64,000 bases of DNA. Source: Ryuthela nishihirai. Lineage: Eukaryota > Arthropoda > Arachnida > Araneae > Heptathelidae. The notes under the pieces were generated by a model. The model did no database searches. It was not told the DNA's origin and saw only the letters and a list, made by a program, of their open reading frames with translations. Location: contig JAWZYU010000058.1 in the NCBI GenBank assembly GCA_038380435.1, forward strand, positions 2,542,001-2,606,000, in the 5' to 3' direction. The translations under genes and the position numbers were made by a program. Positions 9,658-23,502 of the stretch are shown here, piece after piece. Positions within the stretch are counted from its first letter, which is position 1; the number at the start of each line of letters is the position of its first letter.

Positions 9658-10146
9658 TCCTCGGGTGTTTGGGATTTCATGGGTTCTGTCTTGGGGCATT
9701 TGGGCTTTCGTGGGTTTTGCCTGGTGCGTATGAGTTTGGCCTGAGGCGTTTGGGATTTCCCAGGTTTGGCCTGGGGCATTGGGGCTTCCGTGGGTTTGGC
9801 CTGGGGCATTTGGGTTTTCACGGGTTTGGCGTGTGGGATTTGGGATTTCCCGTGTTTGGCATTTGCGCTTTTGCAGATGTCGCCTGGGGCATTTGGGCTT
9901 TTGTGGGGTTGGCATGTGGCCTTTGGGCTTTCCAGGTTTGGCATGTAGCATTTGAGCTTACCCAGTTTTGGCATTTGGGCTTTCGAAGGTTAGGCCTGGG
10001 GCGTTTGGGCTTACCCGGATTTGGCATTTGAGCTTTTGCAGATTAGGCCTGGGCCGTTTGGGTTTCGTGGGTTTGACATGTGGCCTTTGGGGTTTCCAGG
10101 TTTGGCATGTGGCATTTGTGCTCACCAGGATTTGGCATTTGGGCTT
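9511..10146 (+). repeat. Unit U16, divergent 5' part
   Basis: Substitutions at 9516-9517 (CG to GC), 9577 (A to G) and 9657 (A to T). It matches U9 apart from the private base of U9 at 5107. Confidence 0.9.
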
Positions 10147-10782
10147 TTGCACGATAAGCCTGGGGCGTTTGGGATTTCGTGGGTTTGGCCTGGGGCAATT
10201 GGTCTTTCACGGATTTGGTGTTTGTGCTTTTGCAGGTTTGGAATGGGGCACTTGGGCTTTCACGGGTTTGGTGTTTGGGCTTTTGCAGTTTCATCCTCGG
10301 GTGTTTGGGATTTCATGGGTTCTGTCTTGGGGCATTTGGGCTTTCGTGGGTTTTGCCTGGTGCGTATGAGTTTGGCCTGAGGCGTTTGGGATTTCCCAGG
10401 TTTGGCCTGGGGCATTGGGGCTTCCGTGGGTTTGGCCTGGGGCATTTGGGTTTTCACGGGTTTGGCGTGTGGGATTTGGGATTTCCCGTGTTTGGCATTT
10501 GCGCTTTTGCAGATGTCGCCTGGGGCATTTGGGCTTTTGTGGGGTTGGCATGTGGCCTTTGGGCTTTCCAGGTTTGGCATGTAGCATTTGAGCTTACCCA
10601 GTTTTGGCATTTGGGCTTTCGAAGGTTAGGCCTGGGGCGTTTGGGCTTACCCGGATTTGGCATTTGAGCTTTTGCAGATTAGGCCTGGGCCGTTTGGGTT
10701 TCGTGGGTTTGACATGTGGCCTTTGGGGTTTCCAGGTTTGGCATGTGGCATTTGTGCTCACCAGGATTTGGCATTTGGGCTT

Positions 10783-11418
10783 TTGCACGATAAGCCTGGG
10801 GCGTTTGGGATTTCGTGGGTTTGGCCTGGGGCAATTGGTCTTTCACGGATTTGGTGTTTGTGCTTTTGCAGGTTTGGAATGGGGCACTTGGGCTTTCACG
10901 GGTTTGGTGTTTGGGCTTTTGCAGTTTCATCCTCGGGTGTTTGGGATTTCATGGGTTCTGTCTTGGGGCATTTGGGCTTTCGTGGGTTTTGCCTGGTGCG
11001 TATGAGTTTGGCCTGAGGCGTTTGGGATTTCCCAGGTTTGGCCTGGGGCATTGGGGCTTCCGTGGGTTTGGCCTGGGGCATTTGGGTTTTCACGGGTTTG
11101 CCGTGTCGGATTTGGGATTTCCCGTGTTTGGCATTTGCGCTTTTGCAGATGTCGCCTGGGGCATTTGGGCTTTTGTGGGGTTGGCATGTGGCCTTTGGGC
11201 TTTCCAGGTTTGGCATGTAGCATTTGAGCTTACCCAGTTTTGGCATTTGGGCTTTCGAAGGTTAGGCCTGGGGCGTTTGGGCTTACCCGGATTTGGCATT
11301 TGAGCTTTTGCAGATTAGGCCTGGGCCGTTTGGGTTTCGTGGGTTTGACATGTGGCCTTTGGGGTTTCCAGGTTTGGCATGTGGCATTTGTGCTCACCAG
11401 GATTTGGCATTTGGGCTT
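10783..11418 (+). repeat. Unit U18, variant CC at unit positions 319/325
   Basis: G to C at 11101 and 11107; otherwise reference. Confidence 0.9.
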
Positions 11419-14400
11419 TTGCACGATAAGCCTGGGGCGTTTGGGATTTCGTGGGTTTGGCCTGGGGCAATTGGTCTTTCACGGATTTGGTGTTTGTGCT
11501 TTTGCAGGTTTGGAATGGGGCACTTGGGCTTTCACGGGTTTGGTGTTTGGGCTTTTGCAGTTTCATCCTCGGGTGTTTGGGATTTCATGGGTTCTGTCTT
11601 GGGGCATTTGGGCTTTCGTGGGTTTTGCCTGGTGCGTATGAGTTTGGCCTGAGGCGTTTGGGATTTCCCAGGTTTGGCCTGGGGCATTGGGGCTTCCGTG
11701 GGTTTGGCCTGGGGCATTTGGGTTTTCACGGGTTTGGCGTGTGGGATTTGGGATTTCCCGTGTTTGGCATTTGCGCTTTTGCAGATGTCGCCTGGGGCAT
11801 TTGGGCTTTTGTGGGGTTGGCATGTGGCCTTTGGGCTTTCCAGGTTTGGCATGTAGCATTTGAGCTTACCCAGTTTTGGCATTTGGGCTTTCGAAGGTTA
11901 GGCCTGGGGCGTTTGGGCTTACCCGGATTTGGCATTTGAGCTTTTGCAGATTAGGCCTGGGCCGTTTGGGTTTCGTGGGTTTGACATGTGGCCTTTGGGG
12001 TTTCCAGGTTTGGCATGTGGCATTTGTGCTCACCAGGATTTGGCATTTGGGCTTTTGCACGATAAGCCTGGGGCGTTTGGGATTTCGTGGGTTTGGCCTG
12101 GGGCAATTGGTCTTTCACGGATTTGGTGTTTGTGCTTTTGCAGGTTTGGAATGGGGCACTTGGGCTTTCACGGGTTTGGTGTTTGGGCTTTTGCAGTTTC
12201 ATCCTCGGGTGTTTGGGATTTCATGGGTTCTGTCTTGGGGCATTTGGGCTTTCGTGGGTTTTGCCTGGTGCGTATGAGTTTGGCCTGAGGCGTTTGGGAT
12301 TTCCCAGGTTTGGCCTGGGGCATTGGGGCTTCCGTGGGTTTGGCCTGGGGCATTTGGGTTTTCACGGGTTTGGCGTGTGGGATTTGGGATTTCCCGTGTT
12401 TGGCATTTGCGCTTTTGCAGATGTCGCCTGGGGCATTTGGGCTTTTGTGGGGTTGGCATGTGGCCTTTGGGCTTTCCAGGTTTGGCATGTAGCATTTGAG
12501 CTTACCCAGTTTTGGCATTTGGGCTTTCGAAGGTTAGGCCTGGGGCGTTTGGGCTTACCCGGATTTGGCATTTGAGCTTTTGCAGATTAGGCCTGGGCCG
12601 TTTGGGTTTCGTGGGTTTGACATGTGGCCTTTGGGGTTTCCAGGTTTGGCATGTGGCATTTGTGCTCACCAGGATTTGGCATTTGGGCTTTTGCACGATA
12701 AGCCTGGGGCGTTTGGGATTTCGTGGGTTTGGCCTGGGGCAATTGGTCTTTCACGGATTTGGTGTTTGTGCTTTTGCAGGTTTGGAATGGGGCACTTGGG
12801 CTTTCACGGGTTTGGTGTTTGGGCTTTTGCAGTTTCATCCTCGGGTGTTTGGGATTTCATGGGTTCTGTCTTGGGGCATTTGGGCTTTCGTGGGTTTTGC
12901 CTGGTGCGTATGAGTTTGGCCTGAGGCGTTTGGGATTTCCCAGGTTTGGCCTGGGGCATTGGGGCTTCCGTGGGTTTGGCCTGGGGCATTTGGGTTTTCA
13001 CGGGTTTGGCGTGTGGGATTTGGGATTTCCCGTGTTTGGCATTTGCGCTTTTGCAGATGTCGCCTGGGGCATTTGGGCTTTTGTGGGGTTGGCATGTGGC
13101 CTTTGGGCTTTCCAGGTTTGGCATGTAGCATTTGAGCTTACCCAGTTTTGGCATTTGGGCTTTCGAAGGTTAGGCCTGGGGCGTTTGGGCTTACCCGGAT
13201 TTGGCATTTGAGCTTTTGCAGATTAGGCCTGGGCCGTTTGGGTTTCGTGGGTTTGACATGTGGCCTTTGGGGTTTCCAGGTTTGGCATGTGGCATTTGTG
13301 CTCACCAGGATTTGGCATTTGGGCTTTTGCACGATAAGCCTGGGGCGTTTGGGATTTCGTGGGTTTGGCCTGGGGCAATTGGTCTTTCACGGATTTGGTG
13401 TTTGTGCTTTTGCAGGTTTGGAATGGGGCACTTGGGCTTTCACGGGTTTGGTGTTTGGGCTTTTGCAGTTTCATCCTCGGGTGTTTGGGATTTCATGGGT
13501 TCTGTCTTGGGGCATTTGGGCTTTCGTGGGTTTTGCCTGGTGCGTATGAGTTTGGCCTGAGGCGTTTGGGATTTCCCAGGTTTGGCCTGGGGCATTGGGG
13601 CTTCCGTGGGTTTGGCCTGGGGCATTTGGGTTTTCACGGGTTTGGCGTGTGGGATTTGGGATTTCCCGTGTTTGGCATTTGCGCTTTTGCAGATGTCGCC
13701 TGGGGCATTTGGGCTTTTGTGGGGTTGGCATGTGGCCTTTGGGCTTTCCAGGTTTGGCATGTAGCATTTGAGCTTACCCAGTTTTGGCATTTGGGCTTTC
13801 GAAGGTTAGGCCTGGGGCGTTTGGGCTTACCCGGATTTGGCATTTGAGCTTTTGCAGATTAGGCCTGGGCCGTTTGGGTTTCGTGGGTTTGACATGTGGC
13901 CTTTGGGGTTTCCAGGTTTGGCATGTGGCATTTGTGCTCACCAGGATTTGGCATTTGGGCTTTTGCACGATAAGCCTGGGGCGTTTGGGATTTCGTGGGT
14001 TTGGCCTGGGGCAATTGGTCTTTCACGGATTTGGTGTTTGTGCTTTTGCAGGTTTGGAATGGGGCACTTGGGCTTTCACGGGTTTGGTGTTTGGGCTTTT
14101 GCAGTTTCATCCTCGGGTGTTTGGGATTTCATGGGTTCTGTCTTGGGGCATTTGGGCTTTCGTGGGTTTTGCCTGGTGCGTATGAGTTTGGCCTGAGGCG
14201 TTTGGGATTTCCCAGGTTTGGCCTGGGGCATTGGGGCTTCCGTGGGTTTGGCCTGGGGCATTTGGGTTTTCACGGGTTTGGCGTGTGGGATTTGGGATTT
14301 CCCGTGTTTGGCATTTGCGCTTTTGCAGATGTCGCCTGGGGCATTTGGGCTTTTGTGGGGTTGGCATGTGGCCTTTGGGCTTTCCAGGTTTGGCATGTAG

Positions 14401-15870
14401 CATTTGAGCTTACCCAGTTTTGGCATTTGGGCTTTCGAAGGTTAGGCCTGGGGCGTTTGGGCTTACCCGGATTTGGCATTTGAGCTTTTGCAGATTAGGC
14501 CTGGGCCGTTTGGGTTTCGTGGGTTTGACATGTGGCCTTTGGGGTTTCCAGGTTTGGCATGTGGCATTTGTGCTCACCAGGATTTGGCATTTGGGCTTTT
14601 GCACGATAAGCCTGGGGCGTTTGGGATTTCGTGGGTTTGGCCTGGGGCAATTGGTCTTTCACGGATTTGGTGTTTGTGCTTTTGCAGGTTTGGAATGGGG
14701 CACTTGGGCTTTCACGGGTTTGGTGTTTGGGCTTTTGCAGTTTCATCCTCGGGTGTTTGGGATTTCATGGGTTCTGTCTTGGGGCATTTGGGCTTTCGTG
14801 GGTTTTGCCTGGTGCGTATGAGTTTGGCCTGAGGCGTTTGGGATTTCCCAGGTTTGGCCTGGGGCATTGGGGCTTCCGTGGGTTTGGCCTGGGGCATTTG
14901 GGTTTTCACGGGTTTGGCGTGTGGGATTTGGGATTTCCCGTGTTTGGCATTTGCGCTTTTGCAGATGTCGCCTGGGGCATTTGGGCTTTTGTGGGGTTGG
15001 CATGTGGCCTTTGGGCTTTCCAGGTTTGGCATGTAGCATTTGAGCTTACCCAGTTTTGGCATTTGGGCTTTCGAAGGTTAGGCCTGGGGCGTTTGGGCTT
15101 ACCCGGATTTGGCATTTGAGCTTTTGCAGATTAGGCCTGGGCCGTTTGGGTTTCGTGGGTTTGACATGTGGCCTTTGGGGTTTCCAGGTTTGGCATGTGG
15201 CATTTGTGCTCACCAGGATTTGGCATTTGGGCTTTTGCACGATAAGCCTGGGGCGTTTGGGATTTCGTGGGTTTGGCCTGGGGCAATTGGTCTTTCACGG
15301 ATTTGGTGTTTGTGCTTTTGCAGGTTTGGAATGGGGCACTTGGGCTTTCACGGGTTTGGTGTTTGGGCTTTTGCAGTTTCATCCTCGGGTGTTTGGGATT
15401 TCATGGGTTCTGTCTTGGGGCATTTGGGCTTTCGTGGGTTTTGCCTGGTGCGTATGAGTTTGGCCTGAGGCGTTTGGGATTTCCCAGGTTTGGCCTGGGG
15501 CATTGGGGCTTCCGTGGGTTTGGCCTGGGGCATTTGGGTTTTCACGGGTTTGGCGTGTGGGATTTGGGATTTCCCGTGTTTGGCATTTGCGCTTTTGCAG
15601 ATGTCGCCTGGGGCATTTGGGCTTTTGTGGGGTTGGCATGTGGCCTTTGGGCTTTCCAGGTTTGGCATGTAGCATTTGAGCTTACCCAGTTTTGGCATTT
15701 GGGCTTTCGAAGGTTAGGCCTGGGGCGTTTGGGCTTACCCGGATTTGGCATTTGAGCTTTTGCAGATTAGGCCTGGGCCGTTTGGGTTTCGTGGGTTTGA
15801 CATGTGGCCTTTGGGGTTTCCAGGTTTGGCATGTGGCATTTGTGCTCACCAGGATTTGGCATTTGGGCTT

Positions 15871-16506
15871 TTGCACGATAAGCCTGGGGCGTTTGGGATT
15901 TCGTGGGTTTGGCCTGGGGCAATTGGTCTTTCACGGATTTGGTGTTTGTGCTTTTGCAGGTTTGGAATGGGGCACTTGGGCTTTCACGGGTTTGGTGTTT
16001 GGGCTTTTGCAGTTTCATCCTCGGGTGTTTGGGATTTCATGGGTTCTGTCTTGGGGCATTTGGGCTTTCGTGGGTTTTGCCTGGTGCGTATGAGTTTGGC
16101 CTGAGGCGTTTGGGATTTCCCAGGTTTGGCCTGGGGCATTGGGGCTTCCGTGGGTTTGGCCTGGGGCATTTGGGTTTTCACGGGTTTGCCGTGTCGGATT
16201 TGGGATTTCCCGTGTTTGGCATTTGCGCTTTTGCAGATGTCGCCTGGGGCATTTGGGCTTTTGTGGGGTTGGCATGTGGCCTTTGGGCTTTCCAGGTTTG
16301 GCATGTAGCATTTGAGCTTACCCAGTTTTGGCATTTGGGCTTTCGAAGGTTAGGCCTGGGGCGTTTGGGCTTACCCGGATTTGGCATTTGAGCTTTTGCA
16401 GATTAGGCCTGGGCCGTTTGGGTTTCGTGGGTTTGACATGTGGCCTTTGGGGTTTCCAGGTTTGGCATGTGGCATTTGTGCTCACCAGGATTTGGCATTT
16501 GGGCTT
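15871..16506 (+). repeat. Unit U26, variant CC at unit positions 319/325
   Basis: G to C at 16189 and 16195. This is the last unit in the window that carries C at unit position 319; to its right only the GC form is seen. Confidence 0.9.
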
Positions 16507-17142
16507 TTGCACGATAAGCCTGGGGCGTTTGGGATTTCGTGGGTTTGGCCTGGGGCAATTGGTCTTTCACGGATTTGGTGTTTGTGCTTTTGCAGGTTTG
16601 GAATGGGGCACTTGGGCTTTCACGGGTTTGGTGTTTGGGCTTTTGCAGTTTCATCCTCGGGTGTTTGGGATTTCATGGGTTCTGTCTTGGGGCATTTGGG
16701 CTTTCGTGGGTTTTGCCTGGTGCGTATGAGTTTGGCCTGAGGCGTTTGGGATTTCCCAGGTTTGGCCTGGGGCATTGGGGCTTCCGTGGGTTTGGCCTGG
16801 GGCATTTGGGTTTTCACGGGTTTGGCGTGTGGGATTTGGGATTTCCCGTGTTTGGCATTTGCGCTTTTGCAGATGTCGCCTGGGGCATTTGGGCTTTTGT
16901 GGGGTTGGCATGTGGCCTTTGGGCTTTCCAGGTTTGGCATGTAGCATTTGAGCTTACCCAGTTTTGGCATTTGGGCTTTCGAAGGTTAGGCCTGGGGCGT
17001 TTGGGCTTACCCGGATTTGGCATTTGAGCTTTTGCAGATTAGGCCTGGGCCGTTTGGGTTTCGTGGGTTTGACATGTGGCCTTTGGGGTTTCCAGGTTTG
17101 GCATGTGGCATTTGTGCTCACCAGGATTTGGCATTTGGGCTT

Positions 17143-17778
17143 TTGCACGATAAGCCTGGGGCGTTTGGGATTTCGTGGGTTTGGCCTGGGGCAATTGGTC
17201 TTTCACGGATTTGGTGTTTGTGCTTTTGCAGGTTTGGAATGGGGCACTTGGGCTTTCACGGGTTTGGTGTTTGGGCTTTTGCAGTTTCATCCTCGGGTGT
17301 TTGGGATTTCATGGGTTCTGTCTTGGGGCATTTGGGCTTTCGTGGGTTTTGCCTGGTGCGTATGAGTTTGGCCTGAGGCGTTTGGGATTTCCCAGGTTTG
17401 GCCTGGGGCATTGGGGCTTCCGTGGGTTTGGCCTGGGGCATTTGGGTTTTCACGGGTTTGGCGTGTCGGATTTGGGATTTCCCGTGTTTGGCATTTGCGC
17501 TTTTGCAGATGTCGCCTGGGGCATTTGGGCTTTTGTGGGGTTGGCATGTGGCCTTTGGGCTTTCCAGGTTTGGCATGTAGCATTTGAGCTTACCCAGTTT
17601 TGGCATTTGGGCTTTCGAAGGTTAGGCCTGGGGCGTTTGGGCTTACCCGGATTTGGCATTTGAGCTTTTGCAGATTAGGCCTGGGCCGTTTGGGTTTCGT
17701 GGGTTTGACATGTGGCCTTTGGGGTTTCCAGGTTTGGCATGTGGCATTTGTGCTCACCAGGATTTGGCATTTGGGCTT
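17143..17778 (+). repeat. Unit U28, variant GC at unit positions 319/325
   Basis: One substitution, G to C at 17467. It is the first of five units with C at unit position 325 alone (also U38, U40, U53, U60). Confidence 0.9.
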
Positions 17779-20700
17779 TTGCACGATAAGCCTGGGGCGT
17801 TTGGGATTTCGTGGGTTTGGCCTGGGGCAATTGGTCTTTCACGGATTTGGTGTTTGTGCTTTTGCAGGTTTGGAATGGGGCACTTGGGCTTTCACGGGTT
17901 TGGTGTTTGGGCTTTTGCAGTTTCATCCTCGGGTGTTTGGGATTTCATGGGTTCTGTCTTGGGGCATTTGGGCTTTCGTGGGTTTTGCCTGGTGCGTATG
18001 AGTTTGGCCTGAGGCGTTTGGGATTTCCCAGGTTTGGCCTGGGGCATTGGGGCTTCCGTGGGTTTGGCCTGGGGCATTTGGGTTTTCACGGGTTTGGCGT
18101 GTGGGATTTGGGATTTCCCGTGTTTGGCATTTGCGCTTTTGCAGATGTCGCCTGGGGCATTTGGGCTTTTGTGGGGTTGGCATGTGGCCTTTGGGCTTTC
18201 CAGGTTTGGCATGTAGCATTTGAGCTTACCCAGTTTTGGCATTTGGGCTTTCGAAGGTTAGGCCTGGGGCGTTTGGGCTTACCCGGATTTGGCATTTGAG
18301 CTTTTGCAGATTAGGCCTGGGCCGTTTGGGTTTCGTGGGTTTGACATGTGGCCTTTGGGGTTTCCAGGTTTGGCATGTGGCATTTGTGCTCACCAGGATT
18401 TGGCATTTGGGCTTTTGCACGATAAGCCTGGGGCGTTTGGGATTTCGTGGGTTTGGCCTGGGGCAATTGGTCTTTCACGGATTTGGTGTTTGTGCTTTTG
18501 CAGGTTTGGAATGGGGCACTTGGGCTTTCACGGGTTTGGTGTTTGGGCTTTTGCAGTTTCATCCTCGGGTGTTTGGGATTTCATGGGTTCTGTCTTGGGG
18601 CATTTGGGCTTTCGTGGGTTTTGCCTGGTGCGTATGAGTTTGGCCTGAGGCGTTTGGGATTTCCCAGGTTTGGCCTGGGGCATTGGGGCTTCCGTGGGTT
18701 TGGCCTGGGGCATTTGGGTTTTCACGGGTTTGGCGTGTGGGATTTGGGATTTCCCGTGTTTGGCATTTGCGCTTTTGCAGATGTCGCCTGGGGCATTTGG
18801 GCTTTTGTGGGGTTGGCATGTGGCCTTTGGGCTTTCCAGGTTTGGCATGTAGCATTTGAGCTTACCCAGTTTTGGCATTTGGGCTTTCGAAGGTTAGGCC
18901 TGGGGCGTTTGGGCTTACCCGGATTTGGCATTTGAGCTTTTGCAGATTAGGCCTGGGCCGTTTGGGTTTCGTGGGTTTGACATGTGGCCTTTGGGGTTTC
19001 CAGGTTTGGCATGTGGCATTTGTGCTCACCAGGATTTGGCATTTGGGCTTTTGCACGATAAGCCTGGGGCGTTTGGGATTTCGTGGGTTTGGCCTGGGGC
19101 AATTGGTCTTTCACGGATTTGGTGTTTGTGCTTTTGCAGGTTTGGAATGGGGCACTTGGGCTTTCACGGGTTTGGTGTTTGGGCTTTTGCAGTTTCATCC
19201 TCGGGTGTTTGGGATTTCATGGGTTCTGTCTTGGGGCATTTGGGCTTTCGTGGGTTTTGCCTGGTGCGTATGAGTTTGGCCTGAGGCGTTTGGGATTTCC
19301 CAGGTTTGGCCTGGGGCATTGGGGCTTCCGTGGGTTTGGCCTGGGGCATTTGGGTTTTCACGGGTTTGGCGTGTGGGATTTGGGATTTCCCGTGTTTGGC
19401 ATTTGCGCTTTTGCAGATGTCGCCTGGGGCATTTGGGCTTTTGTGGGGTTGGCATGTGGCCTTTGGGCTTTCCAGGTTTGGCATGTAGCATTTGAGCTTA
19501 CCCAGTTTTGGCATTTGGGCTTTCGAAGGTTAGGCCTGGGGCGTTTGGGCTTACCCGGATTTGGCATTTGAGCTTTTGCAGATTAGGCCTGGGCCGTTTG
19601 GGTTTCGTGGGTTTGACATGTGGCCTTTGGGGTTTCCAGGTTTGGCATGTGGCATTTGTGCTCACCAGGATTTGGCATTTGGGCTTTTGCACGATAAGCC
19701 TGGGGCGTTTGGGATTTCGTGGGTTTGGCCTGGGGCAATTGGTCTTTCACGGATTTGGTGTTTGTGCTTTTGCAGGTTTGGAATGGGGCACTTGGGCTTT
19801 CACGGGTTTGGTGTTTGGGCTTTTGCAGTTTCATCCTCGGGTGTTTGGGATTTCATGGGTTCTGTCTTGGGGCATTTGGGCTTTCGTGGGTTTTGCCTGG
19901 TGCGTATGAGTTTGGCCTGAGGCGTTTGGGATTTCCCAGGTTTGGCCTGGGGCATTGGGGCTTCCGTGGGTTTGGCCTGGGGCATTTGGGTTTTCACGGG
20001 TTTGGCGTGTGGGATTTGGGATTTCCCGTGTTTGGCATTTGCGCTTTTGCAGATGTCGCCTGGGGCATTTGGGCTTTTGTGGGGTTGGCATGTGGCCTTT
20101 GGGCTTTCCAGGTTTGGCATGTAGCATTTGAGCTTACCCAGTTTTGGCATTTGGGCTTTCGAAGGTTAGGCCTGGGGCGTTTGGGCTTACCCGGATTTGG
20201 CATTTGAGCTTTTGCAGATTAGGCCTGGGCCGTTTGGGTTTCGTGGGTTTGACATGTGGCCTTTGGGGTTTCCAGGTTTGGCATGTGGCATTTGTGCTCA
20301 CCAGGATTTGGCATTTGGGCTTTTGCACGATAAGCCTGGGGCGTTTGGGATTTCGTGGGTTTGGCCTGGGGCAATTGGTCTTTCACGGATTTGGTGTTTG
20401 TGCTTTTGCAGGTTTGGAATGGGGCACTTGGGCTTTCACGGGTTTGGTGTTTGGGCTTTTGCAGTTTCATCCTCGGGTGTTTGGGATTTCATGGGTTCTG
20501 TCTTGGGGCATTTGGGCTTTCGTGGGTTTTGCCTGGTGCGTATGAGTTTGGCCTGAGGCGTTTGGGATTTCCCAGGTTTGGCCTGGGGCATTGGGGCTTC
20601 CGTGGGTTTGGCCTGGGGCATTTGGGTTTTCACGGGTTTGGCGTGTGGGATTTGGGATTTCCCGTGTTTGGCATTTGCGCTTTTGCAGATGTCGCCTGGG

Positions 20701-23502
20701 GCATTTGGGCTTTTGTGGGGTTGGCATGTGGCCTTTGGGCTTTCCAGGTTTGGCATGTAGCATTTGAGCTTACCCAGTTTTGGCATTTGGGCTTTCGAAG
20801 GTTAGGCCTGGGGCGTTTGGGCTTACCCGGATTTGGCATTTGAGCTTTTGCAGATTAGGCCTGGGCCGTTTGGGTTTCGTGGGTTTGACATGTGGCCTTT
20901 GGGGTTTCCAGGTTTGGCATGTGGCATTTGTGCTCACCAGGATTTGGCATTTGGGCTTTTGCACGATAAGCCTGGGGCGTTTGGGATTTCGTGGGTTTGG
21001 CCTGGGGCAATTGGTCTTTCACGGATTTGGTGTTTGTGCTTTTGCAGGTTTGGAATGGGGCACTTGGGCTTTCACGGGTTTGGTGTTTGGGCTTTTGCAG
21101 TTTCATCCTCGGGTGTTTGGGATTTCATGGGTTCTGTCTTGGGGCATTTGGGCTTTCGTGGGTTTTGCCTGGTGCGTATGAGTTTGGCCTGAGGCGTTTG
21201 GGATTTCCCAGGTTTGGCCTGGGGCATTGGGGCTTCCGTGGGTTTGGCCTGGGGCATTTGGGTTTTCACGGGTTTGGCGTGTGGGATTTGGGATTTCCCG
21301 TGTTTGGCATTTGCGCTTTTGCAGATGTCGCCTGGGGCATTTGGGCTTTTGTGGGGTTGGCATGTGGCCTTTGGGCTTTCCAGGTTTGGCATGTAGCATT
21401 TGAGCTTACCCAGTTTTGGCATTTGGGCTTTCGAAGGTTAGGCCTGGGGCGTTTGGGCTTACCCGGATTTGGCATTTGAGCTTTTGCAGATTAGGCCTGG
21501 GCCGTTTGGGTTTCGTGGGTTTGACATGTGGCCTTTGGGGTTTCCAGGTTTGGCATGTGGCATTTGTGCTCACCAGGATTTGGCATTTGGGCTTTTGCAC
21601 GATAAGCCTGGGGCGTTTGGGATTTCGTGGGTTTGGCCTGGGGCAATTGGTCTTTCACGGATTTGGTGTTTGTGCTTTTGCAGGTTTGGAATGGGGCACT
21701 TGGGCTTTCACGGGTTTGGTGTTTGGGCTTTTGCAGTTTCATCCTCGGGTGTTTGGGATTTCATGGGTTCTGTCTTGGGGCATTTGGGCTTTCGTGGGTT
21801 TTGCCTGGTGCGTATGAGTTTGGCCTGAGGCGTTTGGGATTTCCCAGGTTTGGCCTGGGGCATTGGGGCTTCCGTGGGTTTGGCCTGGGGCATTTGGGTT
21901 TTCACGGGTTTGGCGTGTGGGATTTGGGATTTCCCGTGTTTGGCATTTGCGCTTTTGCAGATGTCGCCTGGGGCATTTGGGCTTTTGTGGGGTTGGCATG
22001 TGGCCTTTGGGCTTTCCAGGTTTGGCATGTAGCATTTGAGCTTACCCAGTTTTGGCATTTGGGCTTTCGAAGGTTAGGCCTGGGGCGTTTGGGCTTACCC
22101 GGATTTGGCATTTGAGCTTTTGCAGATTAGGCCTGGGCCGTTTGGGTTTCGTGGGTTTGACATGTGGCCTTTGGGGTTTCCAGGTTTGGCATGTGGCATT
22201 TGTGCTCACCAGGATTTGGCATTTGGGCTTTTGCACGATAAGCCTGGGGCGTTTGGGATTTCGTGGGTTTGGCCTGGGGCAATTGGTCTTTCACGGATTT
22301 GGTGTTTGTGCTTTTGCAGGTTTGGAATGGGGCACTTGGGCTTTCACGGGTTTGGTGTTTGGGCTTTTGCAGTTTCATCCTCGGGTGTTTGGGATTTCAT
22401 GGGTTCTGTCTTGGGGCATTTGGGCTTTCGTGGGTTTTGCCTGGTGCGTATGAGTTTGGCCTGAGGCGTTTGGGATTTCCCAGGTTTGGCCTGGGGCATT
22501 GGGGCTTCCGTGGGTTTGGCCTGGGGCATTTGGGTTTTCACGGGTTTGGCGTGTGGGATTTGGGATTTCCCGTGTTTGGCATTTGCGCTTTTGCAGATGT
22601 CGCCTGGGGCATTTGGGCTTTTGTGGGGTTGGCATGTGGCCTTTGGGCTTTCCAGGTTTGGCATGTAGCATTTGAGCTTACCCAGTTTTGGCATTTGGGC
22701 TTTCGAAGGTTAGGCCTGGGGCGTTTGGGCTTACCCGGATTTGGCATTTGAGCTTTTGCAGATTAGGCCTGGGCCGTTTGGGTTTCGTGGGTTTGACATG
22801 TGGCCTTTGGGGTTTCCAGGTTTGGCATGTGGCATTTGTGCTCACCAGGATTTGGCATTTGGGCTTTTGCACGATAAGCCTGGGGCGTTTGGGATTTCGT
22901 GGGTTTGGCCTGGGGCAATTGGTCTTTCACGGATTTGGTGTTTGTGCTTTTGCAGGTTTGGAATGGGGCACTTGGGCTTTCACGGGTTTGGTGTTTGGGC
23001 TTTTGCAGTTTCATCCTCGGGTGTTTGGGATTTCATGGGTTCTGTCTTGGGGCATTTGGGCTTTCGTGGGTTTTGCCTGGTGCGTATGAGTTTGGCCTGA
23101 GGCGTTTGGGATTTCCCAGGTTTGGCCTGGGGCATTGGGGCTTCCGTGGGTTTGGCCTGGGGCATTTGGGTTTTCACGGGTTTGGCGTGTGGGATTTGGG
23201 ATTTCCCGTGTTTGGCATTTGCGCTTTTGCAGATGTCGCCTGGGGCATTTGGGCTTTTGTGGGGTTGGCATGTGGCCTTTGGGCTTTCCAGGTTTGGCAT
23301 GTAGCATTTGAGCTTACCCAGTTTTGGCATTTGGGCTTTCGAAGGTTAGGCCTGGGGCGTTTGGGCTTACCCGGATTTGGCATTTGAGCTTTTGCAGATT
23401 AGGCCTGGGCCGTTTGGGTTTCGTGGGTTTGACATGTGGCCTTTGGGGTTTCCAGGTTTGGCATGTGGCATTTGTGCTCACCAGGATTTGGCATTTGGGC
23501 TT

